DNA of 64,000 nt, from contig NC_134704.1 in NCBI RefSeq assembly GCF_043290135.1, positions 8,799,501 through 8,863,500 of the forward strand, given 5' to 3'. The stretch's first letter is position 1. Every line of letters starts with the position of its first letter. The notes below the pieces were generated by a model. It made no database searches and was not told where the DNA came from. It was given only the letters and a program-made list of their open reading frames with translations. The position numbers and the translations under genes were made by a program. Source of the stretch: Rhipicephalus microplus (Eukaryota > Arthropoda > Arachnida > Ixodida > Ixodidae). Positions 60,801 through 63,734 of the stretch are shown here, piece after piece.

Positions 60801-63734
60801 ACAATCTGTGTTCTAAATGACAGTTAACAATTTTACAACATATACAGACATTTTAGCATATTAAAGTTATTACTAAAGAACTAAATTTCCCATGTTTTTA
60901 CTGTTCTTACTAAATAAATCTTTCTTCCTTTTAAGAGCTTTCAGGAGCAAAATAAATTCGAGATAAGTTAACTTCCTTTCTGTGGTTGAGGAGGATACCT
61001 CTCATCCCTTAATCAATATGGCCAGTTGTACAGATCTAGCTGCTGAAGTCTTGAAAGACGTCTCAGGAAAACGCACAGGCATATTACACGTCCGAATTCA
61101 CGGTAAAAAGCAACAATCGCTTGCCGACACAGATATTTGGAGCCTAGGTTTTATATACAGCTCACGTAGTAAAATAAAACACTAAATCGTTCCACACAAG
61201 ATGATTTTGTTCATTTAAAAAGCAAAGACAGAGAATGCATGATGCCGAGTTCAATGGGTACCGTGGCTGACTCTCCGAGTTTCTAGGAGGTATAAGACGA
61301 AGTTTACGCTCTGCATCGCAGCTGCGCCGGTCGAGAACCGATGGCCGATCGTCACTGCTTCGGATACATTTACTGTGCACTGATTGGCTAGAATACGGAA
61401 AGCTCCAATTTGGAAGCATGACTTGTGTTCGCTAGGCCCTTATTTATTCTAATGCCACATTGTAATGAGCACTGAACTTAGCAAGCTCATCCACATCTAT
61501 CTTGGCGCAGTTTTTTTTCTCGAACACCCTATTTTAAATAAGGAGCTTGACGCACCGATTATTCTAACTATACCTGCGTCCCTTTTCACGAGTGATCAAT
61601 GCAAATACTCACCAAATCATTCACCTGTTTTGCTGGAATGACTCAGACAAGAAGATGAATTACCTTCCCCCTATGTCCTTGACAAAGTGCATCTCAACAG
61701 AGACGTGTCAGTTAAGTGATTCGCCGCGATTAACGAACAGCAGCGCTCTACAGCCTCTCGGTCAGTGAAGGTGCCCACACTTGGGCACATCAACTTCGGA
61801 GGTGCGTCACACTCCACGTGTTTCTTTGAGTGGTTTGAAACTCAGCGCGCAAGTTTGTGCACGCTTCCTGAGTGGACTACGAGCAATAATTTACCTTCAC
61901 CGTGTTGTTGTGCATTGCTGCAGAGGGTCACTTTTCTGGGCACACTACCATGTACGACAATCGATTTGATTGATGTGCTGCGTTCCAGAGACCAACGTCA
62001 AGATTTTTTTTCTTTACTCCAAACGAATACAACAACAAAAAAGCAGACTGTGCATGGACTCTGCGCCTAATATAGTTAATTTTTTTATGCGAGAATGGAA
62101 GCTGACCGATTGCAGAATACTTACACGTTTATTAAATGTTTGATAAATATATCCTATGAAGCTCACCAAAAATTTATATTTTATTTCCATGCTTCAATGA
62201 AATACTGAATGCCTCGGAACCACATCATGTGAATTTGACGCATTTGCAGACAGTGCATCGAAAAAATCGCAATTGTAATGGACAATCTGTTCAAGGCTCA
62301 AGTTAGTATTATCGCAGGATTCAACCAGTATATCTGCATATCCTAAATTATCTACCGTTCCTATTTGTTACCTAGCTGTCAGTTGGCTGGCAGGATGGGC
62401 ATCACGAATCAAGCAAATATTCCTCGTAAGAGGTCGTGAAGCTCATGGTTGCGGCTCCCACGTGGTAGAACCACCAAATATATAGCGGCGGATGAGCATT
62501 CAGCAGAATTAAGCCAGTCTTCGAATAGGCGCACTATGCCGTAATGTCTAGCACTGCGTCTTGAAGCTTGTCAGACAAAGCCGGTGATTGTGGAACTTGA
62601 TAATCAAAGGATCAGATTCTCAATGGCATGCAGTACTACTACTGCATGTAGTAAACTTTTTTTGCTAAAATAGCTGGCTACATTGATTATCAATGTAGCT
62701 GAGTGTAGAGATCACTGACCTATGTAGGCTTATTGGTCCGAAGTATACAGAGAACACGCGTTATTTCCTTGTTTGGTTGCAAGTTTCGCGAAAACTTGCT
62801 CTTTACGTAATTTACATTTGCGTCCGTGGGCCCACCAGTGATCACAAACTAGGAGGAGAAGCGGCGGTTCTACACAGTAACAAGTGGCACAAAACTAAAG
62901 TTAATAAATCGTCCAGCGTTTTTGATCACACGATCAAAACAAAATAATATAGGCATAGAAGTCACGAGCTTCCCGAAATGCATTCACGCATAAAAGTACA
63001 ACTACTCAGTTACAGTCACTATGCTTTCAAAAAACAGGGAATAAATCACCCATTTTAAGGCGCCAGATGCTTTCCAAACTTGAAATAGTGTGCTTGGTTT
63101 AACATTGTCTTCTACTGACGCAGAAAAACGGCACCATTTCTGAAAGCATTCACAGCTTCACAACTTGACTACAAGTAATAATAATAATAACTGGGGTTTA
63201 TCATCCCAACAATCACAACATAATTATGCGAGACACCATAGTCGAGAGCTCTGGGAATTTTGACCATCTGGGGTTCTTTAACGTGCAGCTAATTCAAGAA
63301 CATGGGCTGAGACATTTGTGCCTGCATCTAGAATTCGGCCACCACGGCCGGGATTTGATCCCGCGACCTGTGGATCAGCAGTCGAACACCATACTCACTA
63401 AACCACCGAGGAGGGTCGACGTAAGCGAAATATGTCGATGGCAATGATATACCTGCGCAGCTGCAATGGTTGTAATACCCCGCCTCAAATACTCGGAGAG
63501 ACCAGCGTATACACGGTAAGAACACCCCAAGACACCGGGCACGCATTCGCCTGTTCGCTATGCAGGCATCGGTGACAGCGCACGCTCGCTTACCGAGGCA
63601 CTTGGCATAGAGGCTGTTGTAGCGAAGGCCTTGGCCACAGATCGGGTCGCACACGTAGCCGCCGACTGTGTTCTTGCACTCTTCCTCGAGATCGGCCTCG
63701 CAAGCGCTCAAGTCTTCGGCGCATTCGTCTACGT
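7277..63734 (-). CDS. FBLN1-like: Fibulin-like extracellular matrix gene, 3' part, 17 exons (partial at its 5' end)
   Basis: Seen: 17 minus-strand segments, each bounded by AG and GT (one GC), join in one frame to 863 residues plus a TAG stop. The order is 15 calcium-binding EGF modules followed by a fibulin-type C-terminal module. Known of the family: fibulins are secreted glycoproteins that bind Ca2+ through cbEGF modules and sit in basement membranes and elastic matrix. Inferred: a fibulin-1/2-type protein. Fifteen EGF modules exceed the nine of vertebrate fibulin-1, so this is an expanded arthropod form. Hemicentins also end in EGF modules plus a fibulin module, and because the N-terminal half is outside the window that alternative cannot be excluded. 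All joins are join(63594..63734, 59724..59885, 56002..56145, 54523..54675, 51572..51718, 48958..49146, 47192..47317, 43717..43857, 40489..40674, 39239..39379, 35737..35862, 35001..35132, 33517..33639, 26334..26465, 23395..23524, 19794..20006, 7277..7481) read on the complement. Confidence 0.9.
8040..8740 (-). pseudogene. RNase H and tail of the minus-strand LINE
   Basis: [11 protein letters not shown] (first Asp), [15 protein letters not shown] (Glu) and, after a stop-rich gap, [17 protein letters not shown] (His and last Asp) give the RNase H1 core. Then [19 protein letters not shown], the conserved LINE C-terminal segment, and [15 protein letters not shown]. Frameshifted between blocks. Upstream (8740-8930) [13 protein letters not shown] and [11 protein letters not shown] link RT to RNase H. 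Confidence 0.7.
8935..9375. repeat. Unidentified insertion between LINE segments
   Basis: LINE coding similarity stops near 9375 and resumes near 8935. The 440 bases between contain a minus-strand stretch rich in Arg/Glu/Lys ([20 protein letters not shown]). I do not recognise the family; target duplications are not evident. Confidence 0.4.
9600..11073 (-). pseudogene. ORF2 endonuclease and linker of the minus-strand LINE
   Basis: From an ATG at 11073 the minus strand reads [18 protein letters not shown]...[10 protein letters not shown], then [18 protein letters not shown] and later LNAHS, matching the APE-type endonuclease of LINE ORF2 (QETH and NAHS motifs). Further on, WEEFYNI and QNK/KAW-like pieces are the usual linker to the RT. 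Several stops. The RT core that should follow is absent. Confidence 0.65.
9797..10030 (-). repeat. tRNA-headed SINE inside the decayed LINE
   Basis: Full-length copy in complement orientation. Target duplication tggcctcatctct (9777-9789) and tggcctcatatct (10033-10045), 12 of 13, both lying in LINE sequence, so it entered after the LINE. Confidence 0.85.
11116..12540 (-). pseudogene. ORF1 (gag-like, CCHC zinc knuckles) of the minus-strand LINE
   Basis: The 11797-12540 frame ends with [30 protein letters not shown] and [16 protein letters not shown], a run of CCHC-type knuckles typical of LINE ORF1 proteins that coat their RNA. One knuckle has lost a Cys. The 11116-11511 frame is a Pro/Ser-rich continuation ([20 protein letters not shown]). 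A SINE at 11587-11822 separates the two. Confidence 0.7.
11587..11822 (-). repeat. tRNA-headed SINE inside LINE ORF1
   Basis: Full-length copy in complement orientation, with a B box changed to cagaattctaac. Short flanking match gcaagacct / gcaggacct. It splits the ORF1 pseudogene. Confidence 0.85.
12710..13460 (-). repeat. Composite ~750-bp tick repeat with an internal tRNA-like segment, copy 1
   Basis: Shares order and sequence with 24790-25940 and 45630-46470: ggctggattttgccgctggcg, a TATA-rich spacer, a complementary tRNA-like segment (cgaggcgttaaccactgagcc), ctatttatatctacc, then ttggctggcctcaggctttacc, caaaggtcactgca, aagtaacaactgagacg, and gcggcaaagctgtg. No coding function is supportable. 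Confidence 0.75.
13618..16203. mobile_element. hAT-like DNA transposon remnant (TIRs + 8-bp target duplication) carrying a LINE
   Basis: Seen: left end CAGTGGCGGATCCAG (13618-13632) and the inverted right end CAGAGGCGGATCCAG (complement of 16189-16203), 14 of 15 matching, with a further loosely matching G-rich stretch. Directly outside both ends lies TGATAGGC (13610-13617 and 16204-16211), a perfect 8-bp duplication. Known: 8-bp duplications and CAG-type TIRs are hallmarks of the hAT superfamily. No transposase is visible in the ~250 bases of left-end sequence, so it was non-autonomous before the LINE entered its C-rich interior. Confidence 0.75.
13879..16165 (+). mobile_element. 5'-truncated LINE (I-like) inside the hAT element, pseudogene
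   Basis: Plus-strand RT blocks: [54 protein letters not shown], a stop at 14451, then [15 protein letters not shown]-like block, RNase H remnant ([14 protein letters not shown]) and [18 protein letters not shown]. At least four in-frame stops or shifts. The 3' end reads aataaagttttttttcattcc. It begins inside the RT finger region, so it is a truncated insertion. Confidence 0.8.
16463..17210 (+). mobile_element. mariner-family deletion derivative with TIRs and TA target duplication
   Basis: Left end cgaggggaagtaaaaatt, right end the complement of ...aaatttgccctcg-type sequence (aatcaaatt core), both flanked by TA (16461-16462 and 17211-17212). Transposase pieces on the plus strand: [14 protein letters not shown] near 16660, then [10 protein letters not shown] (catalytic Asp) and [20 protein letters not shown] at 16907-16970, the mariner signature. 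About 750 bp, against about 1.2-1.3 kb for full mariners: the middle is deleted and stops are present. Confidence 0.8.
17213..19332. other. Part of intron 16, unassigned
   Basis: AT-rich, T tracts, short frames only. No repeat family identified. Confidence 0.5.
19333..19573 (+). repeat. tRNA-headed SINE
   Basis: Sense orientation: gccccgccacggtgttccagtggctaag (A box), gggatcgaatccc (B box), then the body and an aatcaatcaa tail. Weak duplication around tatttgg on both sides. It lies about 220 bases from the E16 donor side, in intron 16. Confidence 0.85.
19794..20006 (-). CDS. E16: first half of the fibulin C-terminal module
   Basis: Acceptor ctcatcctgcag, donor AG|GTAGGG. It enters with one base (completing the Thr codon begun in E15) and leaves in phase 2. 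The start reads [16 protein letters not shown]: the first Cys closes the last EGF module and the next two match the paired cysteines at the head of fibulin C-terminal modules. It continues with [16 protein letters not shown] and [19 protein letters not shown], a beta-rich stretch. 213 nt, 71 codons spanned. The frame joins E17 exactly. Confidence 0.9.
20320..20782 (+). mobile_element. 3' fragment of an I-like LINE
   Basis: Plus frame reads [28 protein letters not shown], then [20 protein letters not shown], the conserved C-terminal end of tick I-like ORF2 proteins. A purine tail aaataaaaaaggaaggaagg ends it at about 20782. Confidence 0.65.
21232..21449 (+). repeat. 5'-truncated SINE with a perfect 12-bp target duplication
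   Basis: Starts at about ctgacccgcaggtcg, lacking the A box, and ends with repeated caatcaat. Flanked by cacccacatctt at 21220-21231 and 21450-21461. The truncated head with intact duplication shows it inserted in this form. Confidence 0.9.
22102..22340 (-). repeat. tRNA-headed SINE
   Basis: Complement orientation. Target duplication caatgttacgc (22088-22098) and caacgttacgc (22341-22351), 10 of 11. The body lacks about 12 bases near ccatatgagag compared with other copies. Confidence 0.87.
23100..23295. repeat. Interspersed repeat shared with 60080-60240
   Basis: gggagatggaagtttgcgatgaaaa...acaggggttg...cttcaag and tcgaaagataggcttg resemble 60080-60240 block for block. The gaagaa...gtc(g/c)...cgaaa layout is reminiscent of Penelope-like terminal regions, which is a tentative link. 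Confidence 0.5.
23395..23524 (-). CDS. E15: last EGF module (five of its six cysteines)
   Basis: Starts [11 protein letters not shown] after the acceptor tttgcgcag and contains [10 protein letters not shown], which fits the CxN....F/YxC beta-hydroxylation motif, then [12 protein letters not shown]. The exon leaves in phase 2 at AC|GTAGGA, unlike all the phase 1-1 exons upstream; the sixth Cys is supplied by E16. If the intron is not removed the frame reads ACG TAG, so translation would stop one residue later. Confidence 0.9.
24220..24780. repeat. Tandem repeat, unit about 147 bp, nearly four copies
   Basis: The landmark catg(t)(t/c)atgatt recurs at about 24240, 24387, 24535 and 24673, spacing 147, 148 and 138. 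Between landmarks each unit has cgtcgtcc..tcatgt, ataccaa.tt.g.tatgtg, gctagcgaaacgaccg and gagcg.ggc.tgtagtcat. Copies are diverged; the last one is partial. Confidence 0.8.
24790..25940 (+). repeat. Composite tick repeat, copy 2, interrupted by another insertion
   Basis: Opposite orientation to the other two copies. The right part carries a tRNA-like A box (cgtggctcagtggctaacg) at about 25736 and ends in tataattgctatcgcaat. The left part ends near 24995; foreign sequence occupies about 25000-25425 before the repeat resumes. Confidence 0.7.
25000..25425 (+). mobile_element. Probable LINE 3' fragment nested in the composite repeat
   Basis: The block has two direct repeats of a gatctccgacg...agcgtagctctg...ccctacgccatctcctgac unit, then a CT-rich stretch and cgctgtgagctactgttgaggtgtcgcacactg, which resembles 3' UTRs of tick LINEs as I remember them. 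Assignment is tentative. Confidence 0.4.
26334..26465 (-). CDS. E14: calcium-binding EGF module
   Basis: Phase 1-1, 132 nt. [15 protein letters not shown]...[16 protein letters not shown]...TCQG. Six cysteines with the compact C4-x-C5 arrangement (CTC) of canonical cbEGF modules, D-x-D-E-C calcium ligands and a [10 protein letters not shown] hydroxylation motif. Acceptor ctttgtgtgcag, donor G|GTACTT, which is off consensus after position +4. Confidence 0.92.
26595..26651. repeat. 27-bp hairpin ending in CA/TG repeats
   Basis: Arms 26595-26621 and 26625-26651, loop cga, two G-T pairs, otherwise complementary (core agcgctaatttgcaact). Weaker pairing continues outward (acaacaagg / ccttgttgg). 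It lies about 130 bases from E14 and 210 bases from the Penelope-like element. Confidence 0.8.
27183..27626 (-). pseudogene. Penelope-like linker and GIY-YIG endonuclease, degraded copy
   Basis: [40 protein letters not shown], then [20 protein letters not shown]. The GIY and YIG triads are eroded to GVV and HAG, so the nuclease is probably inactive even though the frame is open. Confidence 0.75.
27640..28654 (-). pseudogene. Penelope-like reverse transcriptase, broken
   Basis: Minus frames: [68 protein letters not shown] and [19 protein letters not shown] (the YVDD-type active site, here YVDN). Separate frames are joined by shifts, with stops near 28318, 28355 and 28615. The D-to-N change in the active site would abolish polymerisation. 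Confidence 0.75.
28655..29015 (+). pseudogene. Penelope-like GIY-YIG endonuclease, second (inverted) copy
   Basis: [20 protein letters not shown] keeps GVY and YVG in place of GIY and YIG and the following Arg; the frame is open to 29013-29015. It lacks the RT and most of the linker, starting at the STKCATGG block, so it is a terminal partial copy. It is better preserved than its inverted partner. Confidence 0.75.
29184..30187. other. Part of intron 13, unassigned
   Basis: Between the Penelope-like element and the degenerate SINE. The VDEC-like string near 29530 on the minus strand has no following EGF pattern. Nothing else is seen. Confidence 0.5.
30188..30372 (-). repeat. Degenerate SINE copy
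   Basis: Recognisable blocks (ccaccatatcattatgag, cagtagaggggtccgg, ggttcctcaacgtgca) in complement orientation but heavily diverged; the tRNA-like head is almost unreadable. An old copy. Confidence 0.6.
30676..30747 (-). repeat. tRNA-like sequence, probably a pseudo-tRNA or SINE head
   Basis: A cloverleaf can be drawn: acceptor GCTGTGA/TCACGGC (one G-T pair), A box TAGCTCAGTGG, T arm GCAGG-TTTGATT-CCTGC, and a T-rich run soon after. The anticodon loop CGCGTTA lacks the universal U33 and the anticodon stem has a mismatch, so a working tRNA is unlikely. Confidence 0.6.
30988..33192 (+). CDS. LINE ORF2 fragment: reverse transcriptase, RNase H, C-terminal zinc-knuckle
   Basis: About 734 codons without stop. 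RT motifs: [38 protein letters not shown] (first Asp), [26 protein letters not shown] (catalytic Asp pair), RFLGVIID. RNase H: IYTDGS (Asp), [10 protein letters not shown] (Glu), IFSDSKAAL (Asp), then [14 protein letters not shown] (His/Asp). C-terminal [17 protein letters not shown] knuckle and [14 protein letters not shown]. The endonuclease and ORF1 are missing, so it cannot mobilise itself. The open frame extends upstream to 30841, but that part is host flank. Confidence 0.85.
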   Translation: MASYRPIALASCFGKVMERMVLTRLEWYLEHNNIYPDALTGFRRGRSSIDNVVDLVTSVQQQKSLKRLSAALFLDIKAAYDNVLHETILDALGSIGLGGRVYQWIYSYSKDRTFFVQTEDGATRQHHTYRGVPQGGVLSPILFNLALIGLIDVLPHSVHLSIYADDICIWASGVTRLHVRARLQTAATLTSNYLQGRGLELSYEKCSLVAFTRKTMTPYRIRINGHTISYQKTHRFLGVIIDRDLSWSPHIAYMKKKLTMITHVLRFLAGKSWGASVRAMLQLYATLFLGFMHYSLPVLGKARITNVHVLQSLQTQALRICLGLPRCASSAATVAIAHEHPVTTYIRVDALRTHIRHVTRIQSHHLASLPTSRPCSAFCSIIAPHRTVIPTNFTHAARPSLPLWCLHPLEALITIPGMQKKKNLSNLALKQTILLFLHEKHSGRIHIYTDGSVTSTSSTGAVVIPEKSITIKFRTSHLTSSTAAELAAIRAALEFLVEEPQQTWSIFSDSKAALQGIASPYRHGPNEQLIAEKRLLHHRAIEKQHDVAYQWIPCHCSIDGDDRADEAARTAHDDAPCVAIPLSRTDAAARLRSLARELTLAQWNSPAFTNVRLHNLDPHLQLRLPSGITRAEETLLCRLWIGVAFTDAYSFRIGMARSPTCDNCGCAETFSHLLCECPRFSVPRKELLKALDRIDNRQLLEERVLGHWPRPSSARKALRALLRFLRASGLRDRL
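30988..33362 (+). mobile_element. 5'-truncated LINE with an intact RT-RNase H reading frame
   Basis: Similarity to LINE ORF2 starts abruptly at [11 protein letters not shown] in the RT domain and runs to a stop at 33190-33192 without interruption. The 3' UTR is pyrimidine-rich. ttgtatatata occurs on both sides (30977-30987 and 33363-33373), consistent with an 11-bp target duplication, though TA-rich. The open frame implies a young insertion. The 3' copy of the duplication runs straight into an 85-bp TA microsatellite. Confidence 0.8.
33366..33449. repeat. (TA)n microsatellite at the LINE 3' junction
   Basis: About 84 bases of TA with a single G interruption. It starts within the 3' copy of the LINE's target duplication and ends 67 bases from E13. 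Confidence 0.95.
33517..33639 (-). CDS. E13: calcium-binding EGF module
   Basis: Phase 1-1, 123 nt, the shortest module here. [16 protein letters not shown] then [16 protein letters not shown] and TCVG. Six cysteines, only three residues between C2 and C3, compact C4-x-C5. Donor G|GTAAGA. The TA-rich microsatellite that ends at 33449 and the LINE before it begin only 67 bases into the downstream intron. Confidence 0.92.
33640..35000. other. Intron 12, unassigned
   Basis: A G-rich run at about 34492-34512 and a reasonable density of short frames, none with domain features. Confidence 0.5.
35001..35132 (-). CDS. E12: calcium-binding EGF module
   Basis: Phase 1-1, 132 nt. [33 protein letters not shown]. 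Six cysteines, compact C4-x-C5, full calcium and hydroxylation motifs. Donor G|GTAAAG, acceptor ctctacgcgcag. The intron between E11 and E12 is about 600 bases, the shortest in the gene. Confidence 0.92.
   Translation of the reverse strand, partial: TSTSARALRAESAPSTPSALTHRVPTRVTAILDSRRATMNVPA
35737..35862 (-). CDS. E11: calcium-binding EGF module with an N-glycosylation sequon
   Basis: Phase 1-1, 126 nt. [37 protein letters not shown]. Six cysteines, compact C4-x-C5. NQT between C2 and C3 is a potential N-glycosylation site. Donor G|GTCAGT. Confidence 0.92.
36141..36167. promoter_or_regulatory. Candidate CRE plus RFX X-box pair
   Basis: TGACGTCA at 36141-36148 and GTTGCCTAGCAAC at 36155-36167. 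The second is a symmetrical X-box (GTNRCC + 1 + RGYAAC). A consensus donor CCTAG|GTAAGG follows at 36209/36210 on the plus strand. Motif evidence only; no ATG lies between the X-box and this donor. Confidence 0.35.
36379..36476. repeat. Long fold-back: 47-bp arms, 4-base loop
   Basis: Left arm 36379-36425 pairs with 36430-36476 around the loop cgat; 40 of 47 positions are Watson-Crick, one is a G-T pair and six mismatch. GC-rich. Transcribed from either strand it would form a strong hairpin. Confidence 0.85.
36523..36725 (+). other. Possible plus-strand exon-like open stretch
   Basis: Bounded by an acceptor-like cttgcag and a donor-like CTAG|GTACGG, with an open frame containing [20 protein letters not shown] and [17 protein letters not shown]. 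Composition looks protein-like but I recognise no family. No ATG, partner exon or phase match is demonstrable, so it may be a chance frame or part of an unknown repeat. Confidence 0.2.
37379..37506 (+). repeat. Left arm of a ~130-bp inverted repeat pair around the MITE
   Basis: Contains cggggcttttcggcaacgaa and ataatgcatgtcat; the complement of 38384-38512 contains the same blocks in the same order, plus aagcctg.cttt.cct.atct and tttagt.ata. Confidence 0.75.
37783..38084. mobile_element. 302-bp MITE with ~50-bp terminal inverted repeats and TA flanks
   Basis: Left ctaggtgcacacgtttcagc...gattcgatatcgtgcccat pairs with the inverted right end (gcacaatatcgaatcatctg...cttag). TA lies on each side (37781-37782 and 38085-38086), suggesting a Tc1/mariner-type origin. 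No coding capacity. Confidence 0.7.
38384..38512 (-). repeat. Right arm of the ~130-bp inverted repeat pair
   Basis: Inverted partner of 37379-37506 (ttcgttgccgaaaagccctg and atgcattat blocks). The two arms enclose about 880 bases including the 302-bp MITE, so this may be a larger fold-back element or two opposed copies of one repeat. Confidence 0.75.
39239..39379 (-). CDS. E10: EGF module, fibulin type
   Basis: Phase 1-1, 141 nt. [36 protein letters not shown]. Six cysteines with four residues between C4 and C5 instead of one, as in many fibulin EGF modules. Calcium ligands D-x-N-E-C are present. Contains an NRS sequon before C2. Donor G|GTACGC. Confidence 0.91.
   Translation of the reverse strand, partial: TSTNAPTTAACVVATIGASTPWAPTIARAYSAARRDSSLIRRGTSA
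40489..40674 (-). CDS. E9: extended EGF module with eight cysteines
   Basis: Phase 1-1, 186 nt. [52 protein letters not shown]. Two cysteines more than a standard EGF: after the sixth there is an added QAMNC...GNC tail of about 18 residues in the same exon. Length and frame are unambiguous (acceptor tctatctcag, donor G|GTCTGT). The extra pair may form a fourth disulfide. Confidence 0.88.
41029..41222 (+). repeat. 5'-truncated SINE with target duplication
   Basis: Starts at acctgcaagtcgcgggatcg, so the A box is missing. Flanked by tatgtttcaacgca (41015-41028) and tatgtttcaacaca (41226-41239), 13 of 14. Confidence 0.85.
42517..42751 (-). repeat. SINE, first of a tandem pair
   Basis: Complement orientation. 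Flanked by cacgagtaacagat at 42503-42516 and again at 42752-42765, where the next SINE begins. Confidence 0.88.
42766..43012 (-). repeat. SINE, second of a tandem pair
   Basis: Complement orientation, same polarity as its neighbour. Flanked by cacgagtaacagat (42752-42765) and cgcgagtgacagat (43013-43026). Three near-copies of one 14-mer alternate with two SINEs. Confidence 0.88.
43717..43857 (-). CDS. E8: EGF module, fibulin type
   Basis: Phase 1-1, 141 nt. [36 protein letters not shown]. Six cysteines, four residues between C4 and C5. Consensus donor G|GTAAGC and acceptor gcacgcgcag. Confidence 0.92.
43858..45629. other. Intron 7, distal part, unassigned
   Basis: Includes a short aaataaataaat run near 44366-44381. 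Otherwise AT-rich sequence with no recognised element. Confidence 0.5.
45630..46470 (-). repeat. Composite tick repeat, copy 3, with an expanded TA spacer
   Basis: Collinear with copy 1. The spacer has become an 88-bp TA microsatellite (45735-45822). The complementary tRNA-like segment is at about 45885-45950 (ggaattgaacgcgagacc and gcgttaaccactgacc). Confidence 0.75.
45735..45822. repeat. (TA)n microsatellite within composite repeat copy 3
   Basis: About 88 bases of alternating TA replacing the shorter TATA-rich spacer seen at 12790-12820 and 25845-25865. Confidence 0.95.
46471..47191. other. Intron 7, proximal part; pyrimidine-rich tract
   Basis: 46785-46990 is a T/C-dominated stretch on the plus strand. 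No element identified. Confidence 0.5.
47192..47317 (-). CDS. E7: calcium-binding EGF module followed by a GC donor
   Basis: Phase 1-1, 126 nt. [31 protein letters not shown]. Six cysteines, compact C4-x-C5. The frame and phase place the donor at CAAG|GCGAGC, with no usable GT before the frame stops, so this looks like a GC-AG intron. The intervening sequence to E8 begins GCGAGC and ends gcacgcgcag. Confidence 0.87.
48715..48900 (+). repeat. Degenerate SINE copy near E6
   Basis: Blocks such as gtgcacgttaaggtagtcc, ggagcattccgctacgccgt and gttttgagacgttaagcccc match the SINE body in sense orientation. It ends about 58 bases from E6. Confidence 0.6.
48958..49146 (-). CDS. E6: EGF module with a long Gly-rich insertion
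   Basis: Phase 1-1, 189 nt, the longest module. [22 protein letters not shown], then a 21-residue span between C4 and C5 that contains [12 protein letters not shown], then GAGY...ACRG. Other modules have 1-14 residues there. G-x-x repeats (GAKGSPGDP) resemble a short collagen-like run. Donor G|GTACTT. Confidence 0.9.
49594..49689. promoter_or_regulatory. Cluster of six CRE-like octamers
   Basis: TGATGTCA (49594), TGACATCA (49607), TCACGTCA (49620), TGACGTAA (49656), TGACGTCA (49669) and TGATGTCA (49682) within 96 bases. Could be a regulatory cluster or a decayed short tandem repeat. Confidence 0.3.
49757..49976 (+). repeat. Degenerate SINE copy
   Basis: Sense orientation with gttcaatccgggccgcggtg (B box region), ggaggcgaaattatagcg and cacgttaaagaacac recognisable. 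Strongly diverged. Confidence 0.6.
49977..51571. other. Intron 5 remainder, unassigned
   Basis: Contains an atcatcat-type run at about 51105-51140 and a pyrimidine-rich region at 51320-51430. No gene. Confidence 0.5.
51572..51718 (-). CDS. E5: EGF module, fibulin type
   Basis: Phase 1-1, 147 nt. [38 protein letters not shown]. Six cysteines. No in-frame ATG occurs in or near it, so it is recognisable only by motif and splice sites. Acceptor cgatttcag, donor G|GTGACT. Confidence 0.91.
51719..54522. other. Intron 4, unassigned
   Basis: AT-rich intronic sequence with short chance frames only. Confidence 0.5.
54523..54675 (-). CDS. E4: EGF module, fibulin type
   Basis: Phase 1-1, 153 nt. [46 protein letters not shown]. 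Six cysteines, eight residues between C4 and C5. The donor G|GTGCTG is weak beyond GT but required by phase. A LINE tail lies about 50 bases upstream of its acceptor side. Confidence 0.9.
54725..55000 (+). mobile_element. LINE ORF2 C-terminal tail fragment
   Basis: Plus frame [19 protein letters not shown] then [20 protein letters not shown] and [11 protein letters not shown] resembles the W.W.GH.AR....R....W.PR..RR.RG.P..RW.DEI tail of CR1/RTE-type LINEs. It ends in stops. It starts about 50 bases from fibulin exon E4. Confidence 0.6.
55001..57750. other. Introns 2-3 flanking E3, otherwise unassigned
   Basis: Apart from E3, the only structured item is a tRNA-like stretch on the minus strand at about 56815-56887 (B box gggttcgatcc, A box-like tctgtggtagaa), too degenerate to call. 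Confidence 0.45.
56002..56145 (-). CDS. E3: EGF module, fibulin type
   Basis: Phase 1-1, 144 nt. [43 protein letters not shown]. Six cysteines. Potential NKS sequon in the last loop. Acceptor gctcaacacag, donor G|GTGAGC. Its frame carries no start codon nearby. Confidence 0.92.
57758..57800. repeat. Perfect 19-bp hairpin flanked by a 7-bp direct repeat
   Basis: Arms 57758-57776 and 57782-57800 (cgtggcctccgcgatcggc and its complement) are perfect with the loop cggca. TTCACAC occurs on both sides (57751-57757 and 57801-57807). Strikingly GC-rich in AT-rich surroundings. Confidence 0.9.
57925..58178 (-). repeat. SINE with a perfect 13-bp target duplication
   Basis: Near-consensus copy in complement orientation with a gatt repeat tail. 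Flanked by ccataattacgtt at 57912-57924 and 58179-58191. The high identity suggests recent insertion. Confidence 0.92.
58192..59723. other. Intron 2, proximal part, unassigned
   Basis: Pyrimidine-rich at 58630-58700; A tract at 59511-59522. No recognised element. Confidence 0.5.
59724..59885 (-). CDS. E2: EGF module, fibulin type
   Basis: Phase 1-1, 162 nt. [43 protein letters not shown]. Six cysteines, 14 residues between C4 and C5. Two donors overlap: G|GTGCGT keeps phase 1 and is chosen; the better-looking GTAAGC four bases on would break the frame into E3. Confidence 0.89.
60080..60240. repeat. Interspersed repeat shared with 23100-23295
   Basis: Same orientation as the 23-kb copy: gggaagatgaaaacttgcgat, aacaggggcg, cttcttcaaggctagaac. 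Diverged outside these blocks. Confidence 0.5.
60241..63190. other. Intron 1 of the window, unassigned
   Basis: AT-rich, no ORF or repeat that I can name. Confidence 0.5.
63191..63415 (-). repeat. Diverged SINE copy
   Basis: Complement orientation: ggggtttatcatcccaac, ggggttctttaacgtgcag, gggatttgatcccgcgacc. Preceded by an ataataata run. It lies 179 bases from E1 in intron 1 of the window. Confidence 0.8.
63594..63734 (-). CDS. E1 of this window: EGF module, fibulin type
   Basis: Phase 1-1, 141 nt. [42 protein letters not shown]. Six cysteines. It enters in phase 1 from an exon beyond the right edge, so the gene continues upstream. Acceptor gtgtgtgcgtag, donor G|GTAAGC. Confidence 0.92.
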
